From Streptomyces rubellomurinus (GTDB lineage Bacteria > Actinomycetota > Actinomycetes > Streptomycetales > Streptomycetaceae): a stretch of 25,760 bases of DNA. The stretch spans positions 1 to 25,760 of the forward strand of contig NZ_JZKH01000102.1 in NCBI RefSeq assembly GCF_000961885.1. Reading direction: 5' to 3'. The notes beneath the pieces are model-generated. The model did no database searches, was not told where the DNA came from, and saw only the letters and a list, made by a program, of their open reading frames with translations. Both the position numbers and the translations under genes were made by a program. This document shows, in pieces, positions 6,934-13,927 of this stretch (position 1 is the stretch's first letter; the number at the start of each line of letters is the position of its first letter).

Positions 6934-8373
6934 TCACTTCGTCGGCGTGGCCGAGGGCGAGAGCGACGCGCTGGGCGTGCCGCTCGCCGCCGCGCTCGGG
7001 CTGGTCGTCGTGGTGGGCGTGGCGGTGGCGGAGGGCGTGGCCGTGGCGGTCGGGCTCGGGCAGCCGGTGGGCGTGCTCGGGGTGCCGCCGGGCGTGGCGG
7101 ACGCGGTGGCGGACGGCGTGCCGCTGGGCGTCGCGCTCGGGCTGGTCGTCGTGGTGGGCGTGGCGGTGGCGCTGGGCGTGGCGGTCGGGCTCGGGCAGCC
7201 GGTGGGCGTGCTCGGGGTGCCCGAGGGCGTCGTGGTCGCCGTGGCGCTCGGCGACGGGCTGCCGCTCGGGGTGGCCGAGGTGCTGGTGGACGGCGAGGGC
7301 GAACCGGACGGCGTCGGCGTGGTGCTGGGCGTGGGCGTGGTGGTCGGCTGGGCGGAGGGCGAGGGCGCTGCGGTCGGCGTCGGGCTCGGGGTGGCGGAGG
7401 CGGTGGGCTGCGGTGCCGGCGCCGCGCCCGTGGTGCCGCCGTCCGAGCCGGTGCCGCTGCCGGCGGGCCGGGCGAACGGGGAGGGCAGCGGGGCCGGGGC
7501 GGAGCCCGTGCCGTCCGGGACGGTGCTGACCGTGCCGCTGCCGAAGTGGGCCATCCAGTTTTTGACGGTGCGCAGGTACTCGGCCGAGTTGTTGTAGCTG
7601 AGGATCGCCCGGTCGAGCTGTGCCGGGTCGGAGAGGTCGCGCCCGCCCGCGCACAGGTAGCGGCCGGCCGCCTCGGCGGCGTCGAAGATGTTGTTCGGGT
7701 CGGCCTTGCCCTTGCCGGTGGTGTCCACGCCCCAGGTCTCCCAGGTGGACGGGATGAACTGCATCGGCCCGACCGCGCGGTCCCAGCGGGCATCGCCGTC
7801 GTAGCGGCCGCCGTCGGTGTCGGGTATCGCGGCGAAGCCGTTGCCGTCCAGCACCGGGCCGAGGATCGGGGTCAGGGTGGTGCCCGCGGCGTCCACCCGG
7901 CCGCCGTTCGCCTGCCCGGACTCGACCTGGCCGATCGCGGCCAGCAGCTGCCACGGCAGGTGGCAGCCGGGCGAGCGCTGCGCCAGCGAGGCCTCGGCCT
8001 GGCGGTAGGCGGCGAACACGGTGGCGGGCAGCGAGGCCCCGGTGGCGGTGAACGGCCCGGCCACGGGCGCCCCGGGCAGGCCGGGCAGCGCGGGCAGGGT
8101 GCCGGGCGGCTGCGGCAGTTGGACGGTGCCTCCGCCGTCCGCCGGGACGCGGGTGCCGTTGCCGGGGGTCGTGGAGCCCGGGAAGTCGCCCGGGGCGGGG
8201 GCGGCCGTGGAGGAGTCGGCCGCCGCGACCGGGGCCAGCCCCAGGCCCGTCACCTGGGAGCCGGTCAGTGCGGCCAGCGCGGTGAAGGCCGCGGCCGTAC
8301 CGGTGACCCGCTTGCCGAGCCTGACCTTGCGCCCGCCTCCGGCGCTGCCGAGACTGCCGAACTTCGCCGCCAT
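6934..8373 (-). CDS. Secreted SLT-type lytic murein transglycosylase with a P/T/S-rich tail
   Basis: This 479-residue protein begins at ATG 8373 with GGGGAGGGG upstream. Residues about 22-52 are a signal peptide (VTGTAAAFTALAALTGS, cleavage near VAAA/DS). A Pro/Gly linker follows, then the transglycosylase domain (about 112-275): LPWQLLAAIGQVESGQ with catalytic Glu151, DRAVGPMQFIPSTWETWG (198-215) and ILSYNNSAEYLRTVKNW (257-273). It should cleave the MurNAc-GlcNAc bond of peptidoglycan non-hydrolytically. Roughly the last 190 residues are Thr/Pro/Ser repeats with two copies of a PTGCPSPTAT-containing block, probably a wall-spanning or glycosylated tail. The two cysteines in that tail are unusual. 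Confidence 0.93.
   Translation of the reverse strand: MAAKFGSLGSAGGGRKVRLGKRVTGTAAAFTALAALTGSQVTGLGLAPVAAADSSTAAPAPGDFPGSTTPGNGTRVPADGGGTVQLPQPPGTLPALPGLPGAPVAGPFTATGASLPATVFAAYRQAEASLAQRSPGCHLPWQLLAAIGQVESGQANGGRVDAAGTTLTPILGPVLDGNGFAAIPDTDGGRYDGDARWDRAVGPMQFIPSTWETWGVDTTGKGKADPNNIFDAAEAAGRYLCAGGRDLSDPAQLDRAILSYNNSAEYLRTVKNWMAHFGSGTVSTVPDGTGSAPAPLPSPFARPAGSGTGSDGGTTGAAPAPQPTASATPSPTPTAAPSPSAQPTTTPTPSTTPTPSGSPSPSTSTSATPSGSPSPSATATTTPSGTPSTPTGCPSPTATPSATATPTTTTSPSATPSGTPSATASATPGGTPSTPTGCPSPTATATPSATATPTTTTSPSAAASGTPSASLSPSATPTK
6992..7221 (-). repeat. Two long direct repeats (6992-7086 and 7133-7221) in the transglycosylase tail
   Basis: A block of about 90 bp recurs 141 bp apart. The first 39 bases are identical; one 6-bp indel follows, then identity resumes through the segment encoding STPTGCPSPTAT. 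The reading frame is kept, which fits a tail that grows or shrinks by recombination. Confidence 0.85.
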
Positions 8374-8877
8374 GTGATGCCCCTCCCCGTTGCCCGCCCG
8401 GTCCTCTCCGGAACGGTCGAGCCGTCGTCATCGTGCCGGGCCGCGGGCAGCCGGCACCCTCCGCCGGATGATTAGTATCACGACCATCCGACAGCGGCGG
8501 AGCGCCCGCGGTGAACTTCCGGCGCGGTGGCCGGGGTGCGCGGCCCAGTTTTTCCCATGTCCCGTCAAGAGAGCGTTAGTTGGCCGGGGGCGCAAGGGCG
8601 GTGGGCCGGGCGCTCCGGTGGGCGGGAGGGCGGCCCGGGGCGCGGAGGTGGTACGTGCGCGTCGTTCCGGGCTCCCCGGCGGCGCCCGCCGCCGGCGGCG
8701 TGACCTGCCCGGATGCCCGCCGCCCCGCCGGCCGTCCCTAGCAAAACGGCGGCCCCGGCGCCAGGGGGCGGCCCCAACTCGCCCCTGGACGGGTGACGTT
8801 CCGGTGAAAGTGGGCATGCCAGCACCCGGTGCCCGGCAAGCTGAGGCCCGATGACGATGCGGATGGAGGACCGGACC
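8374..8877. other. Non-coding region upstream of the transglycosylase and of a small hypothetical gene
   Basis: No convincing gene lies in these 504 bp. Visible elements: a minus-strand -10-like TACTAA (8477-8472) inside an inverted repeat CGGATG (8465-8470)/CATCCG (8485-8490), possibly an operator over the transglycosylase promoter; a leader hairpin GTGCCGG (8433-8439)/CCGGCAC (8451-8457); and a GC hairpin with 9-bp arms at 8676-8695. A plus-strand promoter for the gene at 8878 is not obvious. I looked for a c-di-AMP riboswitch, known in front of some actinobacterial wall hydrolases, and did not recognise one. Confidence 0.45.
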
Positions 8878-9261
8878 GTGAGTGCGAACCTGCCGGAGAC
8901 CGTGGCGGAGGGGGCTGTCGTCCTGCCGGCGCCTCCCCGGGTCGTGGACGATCTGGCCCGGGACCTGACCCAGGCCGCTGCGGCCGTCCGGGCGGTCTCG
9001 CGGATCTGTCGGGGCGGCGGGGACGTCTCCGTCGCCGCGTACACCGCCGTGGTGTGCACCGGGCGTTCGGCCGCCCGCGCGCTGGAGGAGGCGGCCGCCT
9101 GGTGCCGGCAGGCCCCCGAGGCCGAGGTGCACTCCCTGGCCTGGGCCCGCGTCCCCGGCCACCGGGAGGACGTCCACGAGTACCGCGTCACGCTGGCCGT
9201 CAGCTTCCCCGACGAGGAGACCGGCGAGCACACGGGGGACACCCACCTCTCCTGCCGCTGA
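8878..9261 (+). CDS. Small hypothetical cytoplasmic protein
   Basis: I prefer GTG 8878, because GGAGGA (8865-8870) lies 7 nt upstream; an in-frame ATG at 8851 would add nine residues without a good ribosome binding site. The product has 127 residues, no signal peptide and no membrane segment. An alanine-rich helical N-terminal half (PRVVDDLARDLTQAAAAVRA) is followed by a more beta-like C-terminus (VHEYRVTLAVSFPDEETGEHTG). Four cysteines are scattered along it. I do not recognise the family. It is followed closely by another small gene on the same strand. Confidence 0.7.
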   Translation: MSANLPETVAEGAVVLPAPPRVVDDLARDLTQAAAAVRAVSRICRGGGDVSVAAYTAVVCTGRSAARALEEAAAWCRQAPEAEVHSLAWARVPGHREDVHEYRVTLAVSFPDEETGEHTGDTHLSCR

Positions 9262-9307
9262 GGAGCGGACGGGCGCCCCGCGCCCCGGAGGCCGTACCAT
9301 CGCACCC

Positions 9308-9601
9308 ATGGTCGATGGGGATACGAACCAGATGAGCGGGAACGCGCCCGAAGCGGCGGAAGACGGCGGCGGCGCACGCGAGTTGTCGCGGCCCGCCGCC
9401 GTCGTCGTCACCGTCCTGGCCGCCGTGTGCGGGGCCGCGGTGATGCTGGCTTTCGTCAGCTGGTTGGGGTGGAGCGTCCCGCTGGTCGGCGTGCTGGTCG
9501 CCAAGGGCGGGATCAAGCTGGCGGTCGGCGGCTTCGCCGGGCTGGCCGCCGCCTTCGCCTGGCTGCGCACCCGGCTCCGCGCGCCGAAGCGGACGGACTA
9601 G
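9308..9601 (+). CDS. Small membrane protein with two hydrophobic segments
   Basis: This 97-residue protein starts at ATG 9308. There is no Shine-Dalgarno, but TACCAT (9295-9300) sits 7 nt upstream, so the mRNA is probably leaderless. The acidic N-terminus (about 1-26) is followed by two membrane segments, AAVVVTVLAAVCGAAVMLAFVS (about 30-51) and a glycine/alanine-rich one at about 64-84, then a basic tail (RTRLRAPKRTD) that should lie inside by the positive-inside rule. The family is unknown to me. Its stop codon shares CTAG (9598-9601) with the stop of the convergent peptidase gene. Confidence 0.75.
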   Translation: MVDGDTNQMSGNAPEAAEDGGGARELSRPAAVVVTVLAAVCGAAVMLAFVSWLGWSVPLVGVLVAKGGIKLAVGGFAGLAAAFAWLRTRLRAPKRTD

Positions 9602-11163
9602 GTCCTCTCCGGCCAACCCGCCTGCGGGGCGGGGCAGGTGAGGTCGTGCTCGGGGGCGCGGTCGGCCAGCAGGTACTGCTCGACCACGTCGGTGACGCAG
9701 GTGTTGGCCGTCGGGTACTGGCCGTGGTCGCCGTTGCCGGTGACGGTGACCAGCCGGGAGCCGCGCAGCGCGCGGTGCGCCCCGAGGGCGGCCTCGTAGT
9801 ACGTGGCGGGGTCGTGCACCGAGTTGAGCATCAGGGTGGTCGGCAGGTGGGCGCCGGTGATCTTCACCTTGGGTGCCGGGTCGGTCGGCCAGGCGGCGCA
9901 GACCGCGCTGAACGCGAGGGTGCGCGCCCCCACCAGCGGGTAGCGGGCGGTCAGTTCGGCGCCGCGCTCGACCCAGGTGTCCATGTCCCGGGTCCACGGG
10001 GTGTCGGAGCAGGTCACCGAGAAGTACTCGGCCAGGAACTCGGGGCTGAGGTACTGGCCGAAGACCTTCCCGGCCACCGCCTTGGCCGCCGGGGTGGCGG
10101 TCCGCCAGTCGTCGACGGCGGTCAGTGCCTCCGCCAGGTAGGGGAAGTTCTCGGCCTCGTAGATCACGTTGATCGCGCCGTTGTCCAGCTGGTTCGGGGC
10201 GATCGTCAACGGGCCGTCCACGATGGGTCGGTCGTGCAGCGCGGCGCGGACCCGCTCCCAGTGCGCCTGGACCTGCTCGGCCGTCGAGCCCCAGTGGTAG
10301 GTGGCGTCGCGGGCGGCCAGCCAGGGCACGAAGTCCTCGTCGAAGCGACGCTGGAAGCTCATCGGCTGGCCGAGTTCGAAGCGCTCCCAGGTGCCCTCGA
10401 AGCCGATGTTGCTGTCCAGCACCATCCGGTCGACCCGGTGCGGGAAGAGGGCGCCGTAGTAGGCGCCGAGCATCGAGGCGTAGGACGGGCCGTCGTAGCT
10501 GAGCTTGCGCTCGCCGAGCAGGGTACGGAACAGGTCGATGTCGTGCGCGGCCTGCCCGGTGTTCAGGAAGGGCAGCAGGTCGCCGCTGTTCTTCCGGCAA
10601 CTGTCGGCGAGCTTGCGCGAGTTGGCGATGACCCGGTCGATCGCCTCGGGGGACCGGTCGCGGTAGTCGCCGGCCAGGAACTCCTGGAACTCCGCCGGGG
10701 TCTGGCACACCGCCCTGGTGCTCTCGCCGGTGCCGCGCTGGTCGAAGCCGACGATGTCGTAGGCGGCGGCGACGGCGGGCGCCTTGGCGGCCAGGCCGGC
10801 CGGGCGCGTCTGACCGTTCTGGGCTCCGGGGCCGCCCGCGGCGATCATCAGGGCGCCCTTGCGCTTGGCCGGGTCGGTGGCGCGGTGCCGGGAGACGGCG
10901 ATGCTCAGGTCGGCCCCCGCGTCGGGGTGCTGCCAGTCCCGCGGGACGGCCATGGTGGCGCACTCAAGGGTCGGCTGCGTGGCGCAGGGGTGCCAGTTCA
11001 GCGTCTGCGCGGTGTAGCGGGCCGGCACCGGCCGGGCGTCGCCGGGGTCGCGGCCCTGGTCGCGGCTGTCGGCGTGGGCGGTGGCGGGCGCGGCGAGGCC
11101 GGCGAGGACGGCGGCGGCGACGGCCAGGGCGGCGCGCCGGCCGCGGGATGCTGTGGTGTTCAC
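9598..11163 (-). CDS. Secreted alpha/beta hydrolase, S33 tripeptidyl aminopeptidase type
   Basis: The start is GTG 11163 with AAGGA upstream; the product has 521 residues. Residues 1-31 form a signal peptide (RGRRAALAVAAAVLAGLAAPATAHA). The hydrolase core shows the oxyanion GGPG (110-113), FDQRGTGES (140-148), a nucleophile elbow DGPSYASMLG with Ser227, Asp451 in SVHDPATYYEAAL and His480 in GNGDHGQY. A helical cap lies between, and the C-terminal part with LPTTLMLNSVHDP matches the TAP-like C-terminal domain of Streptomyces SlpD/Tap enzymes, which remove N-terminal tripeptides from exported proteins. The elbow is GPSYA-S rather than the usual GxSYG, a small-residue substitution that still fits the fold. 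Confidence 0.9.
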   Translation of the reverse strand: MNTTASRGRRAALAVAAAVLAGLAAPATAHADSRDQGRDPGDARPVPARYTAQTLNWHPCATQPTLECATMAVPRDWQHPDAGADLSIAVSRHRATDPAKRKGALMIAAGGPGAQNGQTRPAGLAAKAPAVAAAYDIVGFDQRGTGESTRAVCQTPAEFQEFLAGDYRDRSPEAIDRVIANSRKLADSCRKNSGDLLPFLNTGQAAHDIDLFRTLLGERKLSYDGPSYASMLGAYYGALFPHRVDRMVLDSNIGFEGTWERFELGQPMSFQRRFDEDFVPWLAARDATYHWGSTAEQVQAHWERVRAALHDRPIVDGPLTIAPNQLDNGAINVIYEAENFPYLAEALTAVDDWRTATPAAKAVAGKVFGQYLSPEFLAEYFSVTCSDTPWTRDMDTWVERGAELTARYPLVGARTLAFSAVCAAWPTDPAPKVKITGAHLPTTLMLNSVHDPATYYEAALGAHRALRGSRLVTVTGNGDHGQYPTANTCVTDVVEQYLLADRAPEHDLTCPAPQAGWPERT

Positions 11164-11323
11164 GGGAACGATCCTTCCCGGAGCGGTCCTGACGGTCGAT
11201 CAAGCACGCGCCCCTCTTGGGGGTGGTGCTGGGTACACCCCCTCCGGGTGCGCACGCCGGGGCGGCCGGTGGGGACCCGGTGGGTGGCGGCCCAGGGCGG
11301 GTTCCGGCCGGCCGGCGCCGGGT

Positions 11324-11962
11324 TCAGTACGCGGCGGTGAAGCGGGCACGGCGGTGCGCGGGTCGCTCGGCCTCGTCGAGGAGGGCGACGGCCAGGTCCT
11401 CCATGGAGATCGCGGAGTTCCCGTCCTCGTCGACGAGCAGTTCGTCCCGGCCGATCCGGAACCGGCCGGTGCGCTCGCCGGGCTCCAGCAGCGCGGCGGG
11501 GCTCAGGTACGTCCAGTCGACCTCGGAGTCGGCGCGGTAGAGGTCGAGTTGCTCGCCGCAGGCCAGCGCGATCGGCCGGATGTCGGCCGGGAAGCCGGGG
11601 TCCTCGGCGACGGTCATGCCGCCGGCGCCGGGGACGGTCAGGCTGCCCGCGCCGCCCACGGCGAGCAGCCGCACGCCCGTCCCGGCGAGGCCGGCCAGCA
11701 GGCCGCGGGTGGCGGCGGGCAGTTCGTGCTCGCTGCCGGGCGCCGGCCGGGTCGCGGTGATCACCAGGTCCTGCCCGGCGGCGGCCCGGGAGACGGCCTC
11801 CGGGTCACGGGCGTCGCCCACGGCGATCGCGACGGCCGCCGGCAGGCCGTGCGGCTTGGCCCGGTCCCGTACGACGGCGGTGACCTCGTGGCCGCGGGAC
11901 AGGGCCTCGGTGACGACGCGGCTGCCGACGCTGCCGGTGGCGCCGAAGACGGTGATGCGCAT
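11324..11962 (-). CDS. NmrA-like NAD(P)-binding oxidoreductase (atypical SDR)
   Basis: This 212-residue protein starts at ATG 11962 with AAGGAG 9 nt upstream. The N-terminus MRITVFGATGSVGSRVV carries the GxxGxxG dinucleotide-binding loop. AVVRD (residues 29-33) gives the NADP-preferring arginine, and GDARDPEAV and LLAVGGAGSLTV follow the pattern of small NADH-flavin-reductase-like extended SDRs. No canonical YxxxK active site is evident, as is common in this group. It lies 73 bp downstream of the EamA exporter gene on the same strand and is probably part of that operon. The likely role is reduction or redox sensing linked to the same compound, though that is inferred from position. Confidence 0.9.
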   Translation of the reverse strand: MRITVFGATGSVGSRVVTEALSRGHEVTAVVRDRAKPHGLPAAVAIAVGDARDPEAVSRAAAGQDLVITATRPAPGSEHELPAATRGLLAGLAGTGVRLLAVGGAGSLTVPGAGGMTVAEDPGFPADIRPIALACGEQLDLYRADSEVDWTYLSPAALLEPGERTGRFRIGRDELLVDEDGNSAISMEDLAVALLDEAERPAHRRARFTAAY

Positions 11963-12035
11963 GGGTGTGCTCCTTGTGTCAGGGGTGGTGGTGCGGGCAG
12001 GAGGTGATGCGGGCAGGTGGCGGTGCGGTGGGGGC

Positions 12036-12998
12036 TCAGGCGCCTTCGCGGACGGGCTGCGGCGCGTCCGCGGCGCCGGGCGCGGGTGCGAGTCCCGGTA
12101 CGGGTCCCGCGGGTTCCGGTGCGGGCGGGGGCGCGGCTGCGGCGCGGGGCCGTTGGGTCTGGGCCGCGATCAGCGAGCCGAGCACGATCAGCGCGCCGAG
12201 CGCCTGCAGCGGCGAGAGGTCCTGCCCGAGCGCCAGCCAGCCGAGCGTGGTGGCGACCACCGGGCTGAGCAGCGAGAGGAAGGAGACCGAGGTCGGCGGC
12301 AGGGCGCGCAGGCCGCGGAACCAGAGGGCGTAGGCGACCGCGGCGCCGATCAGGCCGAGGTAGGCGTAGCCGAGCAGGTTCTGGCCGGTCAGGTGGGAGG
12401 GCGGCGGGCCCTCGACGACCAGGGTGACGGGTACGAGCATCAGTCCGCCGGCGGTGAGCTGCCAGCCGGTGGTGGCGAGCACCGGTGCGGGGGAGGTCCA
12501 GCGCTTGGAGAGCACCACGCCGGTGGCCATGACCACGGCGCCGCCGAACGCGGCGGCCACCCCGATCATGTCGAGCTGGGCGTTGGCCCGCAGGACCAGC
12601 AGGCTGACGCCCACGACGCCGGCGATCCCGGAGAGCAGCGTGCGCAGGGTGAGCCGGTCGCCGAGCAGGGCGGCCGAGAGCCCGGCGGTGACCAGCGGCT
12701 GGACGGCGCCCACGGTGGCCGCGACCCCGCCGGGCAGGCGGTAGGCGGCGACGAACAGCAGGGCGAGGAATATCCCGATGTTGAGCGCGCCGAGCACGAG
12801 CGAGCGCCACCACCAACTGCCCTTGGGCAGGCGGCGGGTGAGGGCGATCAGCAGCAGGCCGGCGGGCAGGGCGCGCAGGGTGGCGGCGAGGAGCGGGCGG
12901 TTCGGTGGCAGGTACTCGGTGGTGACGAGGTACGTCGATCCCCAGACCGCGGGGGCGACGGCGGTCAGCAGCACGATACCGAGGCGTTGTTTTAGCAC
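12036..12998 (-). CDS. EamA-family (DMT superfamily) exporter
   Basis: I choose GTG 12998 (320 residues). An in-frame ATG at 13034 would add 12 residues encoded partly by two TTA codons, which are rare in these genomes, and would read through operator-like DNA. The chosen start gives a typical family N-terminus (LGIVLLTAVAPAVWGSTYLVTTEYLP). About ten hydrophobic helices arranged as two EamA repeats follow, then a proline/alanine-rich cytoplasmic tail. EamA proteins export small metabolites, amino acids or drugs by proton antiport. TACATT (13010-13005) lies 6 nt before the GTG, so the transcript is probably leaderless. The divergent MarR gene and shared operator motifs suggest ligand-inducible export. 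Confidence 0.93.
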   Translation of the reverse strand: MLKQRLGIVLLTAVAPAVWGSTYLVTTEYLPPNRPLLAATLRALPAGLLLIALTRRLPKGSWWWRSLVLGALNIGIFLALLFVAAYRLPGGVAATVGAVQPLVTAGLSAALLGDRLTLRTLLSGIAGVVGVSLLVLRANAQLDMIGVAAAFGGAVVMATGVVLSKRWTSPAPVLATTGWQLTAGGLMLVPVTLVVEGPPPSHLTGQNLLGYAYLGLIGAAVAYALWFRGLRALPPTSVSFLSLLSPVVATTLGWLALGQDLSPLQALGALIVLGSLIAAQTQRPRAAAAPPPAPEPAGPVPGLAPAPGAADAPQPVREGA

Positions 12999-13078
12999 TA
13001 AGCCAATGTATCTCAGCGCTAAGGCATTTTCCACAGGACTGCCCCTGTGTGGTGGCTCACGGTTACCTGAGCACTAAG
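12991..13078. promoter_or_regulatory. Three-copy MarR operator-like motif and divergent leaderless promoters
   Basis: The quasi-palindrome TTTAGCACTAAG (12991-13002) recurs as CTCAGCGCTAAG (13012-13023) and CTGAGCACTAAG (13067-13078). Copies 1 and 2 are 21 bp apart, two helical turns. Copy 2 lies in the spacer of the EamA promoter (TGGAAA then TACATT 13010-13005), copy 1 covers its start codon, and copy 3 covers the -35 region of the MarR promoter (-10 TACCCT 13097-13102). This is the arrangement expected for autoregulation plus repression of the divergent gene. Confidence 0.75.
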
Positions 13079-13108
13079 AAAACTCCGGGTGTCGCCTACC
13101 CTGGTGCC

Positions 13109-13618
13109 GTGACAGATCATGTGGACCGCGTCGTCGCGCAGTGGGGTGCCGAGTGCCCCGACCTGGACGTCTCCCCGATGGAGGTGTTCGGCCGGCTCAA
13201 GCGCCTGCACCGGCTGGTGACCGGCGAACTCGACCGGACCTTCGCCGCGCACGGCCTCGACGCCCCCTCCTTCGACGTCCTCGCCACGCTGAAGCGCAGC
13301 GGCCCGCCCTACCGCCTCACCCCCACCGGCCTGATGCAGTCCGCGATGGTCACCTCCGGCGCCATCACCCAGCGCCTCGACCGCCTGGAGGCCCGCGGAC
13401 TGGTCACCAGGACCCGCAGCGACCTGGACGGCCGCAGCCGCGAGGTCGCCCTCACCCCCGAGGGCCACGCCCTGATCGAACGCGCCCTGCCCGACCACCT
13501 CGCGACCGAGCGCCGCCTCCTCGCCGGGCTCGACGAGGCCGGCGCCGCCGCCCTGGTCGACGGCATGCGCGCCATGCTCACCGCCCTCGGCGACGTCAAC
13601 GGCCCGCCGGAGCGGTAG
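13109..13618 (+). CDS. MarR-family transcriptional regulator
   Basis: The likely start is GTG 13109, which gives 169 residues. TACCCT (13097-13102) lies 6 nt upstream and there is no Shine-Dalgarno, so a leaderless mRNA is expected; the upstream in-frame ATG at 13049 would cross the promoter. The helical N-terminus (VFGRLKRLHRLVTGELDRTF) forms the dimer interface. A winged helix follows: FDVLATLKRSG, LTPTGLMQSAMVTSGAITQRLDRLEARGLVTR as the recognition helix region, and the wing DLDGRSREVALTPEGHALI. C-terminal helices complete the dimer. It probably represses itself and the EamA-reductase operon until a small ligand binds. Confidence 0.92.
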   Translation: MTDHVDRVVAQWGAECPDLDVSPMEVFGRLKRLHRLVTGELDRTFAAHGLDAPSFDVLATLKRSGPPYRLTPTGLMQSAMVTSGAITQRLDRLEARGLVTRTRSDLDGRSREVALTPEGHALIERALPDHLATERRLLAGLDEAGAAALVDGMRAMLTALGDVNGPPER

Positions 13619-13630
13619 CGGGACCGGGCC

Positions 13631-13688
13631 CGGGATCGTGCCCGGGCACGATCCCGTCCGGCCGGGTAAACCCGTTGCCCGGCCGGAC
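13631..13688 (+). terminator. Two adjacent long hairpins after the MarR gene
   Basis: A 26-bp perfect palindrome (13631-13656, half CGGGATCGTGCCC) is followed at once by a hairpin with 11-bp arms GTCCGGCCGGG (13656-13666) and CCCGGCCGGAC (13678-13688) around an 11-nt loop. They probably terminate the MarR transcript. The second ends only about 24 nt before the start of the next small gene. Confidence 0.75.
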
Positions 13689-13711
13689 GGACCTCTCCTT
13701 GGATGGGCGCC

Positions 13712-13903
13712 ATGGAAGACCCGATCTGGACCGCCCTGCCCGCCGAGGCCCGCGACGAGGTGGACGACAACCTGCGCCTGCGCCGCTTCGTCATGGCGAT
13801 GAAGGTGATCCGCGACGCCTCGCCCGCGCCGGTGCCCGGCCTGGCCGCCTGCTCGGACCTGGTCGCCGCGCGGTACGAGGAGCTCGGCCTGGGCCGGCCC
13901 TGA
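13712..13903 (+). CDS. Small hypothetical protein (63 residues)
   Basis: The product MEDPIWTALPAEARDEVDDN... is small, acidic at the N-terminus and mostly helical, ending ARYEELGLGRP. ATG 13712 and in-frame ATG 13703 are both possible; neither has a strong Shine-Dalgarno, and I prefer 13712 because the MEDPIW start looks natural. The frame has consistent G/C third positions and the helical pattern VIRDAS...LVAARYEEL looks like a real protein. I recall similar unnamed short proteins in Streptomyces but know no function. Its short upstream gap is filled by the tandem hairpins. Confidence 0.65.
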   Translation: MEDPIWTALPAEARDEVDDNLRLRRFVMAMKVIRDASPAPVPGLAACSDLVAARYEELGLGRP

Positions 13904-13927
13904 CGGCGGCGGCCGGACGGTCCCAGG

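Noticed and set aside
8374..8470. Possible c-di-AMP riboswitch before the transglycosylase gene
   Set aside because: The gene type fits the known regulon, but I could not find the conserved ydaO core; only simple hairpins are visible.
12999..13034. N-terminal extension of the EamA protein from ATG 13034
   Set aside because: It contains two TTA codons plus AAT and AGA, and coincides with the promoter and operator copies.
13049..13108. N-terminal extension of the MarR protein from ATG 13049
   Set aside because: The stretch contains the -10, -35 and an operator copy, and its codons (ACT, AAG, AAA, CCT) are unlike the gene.
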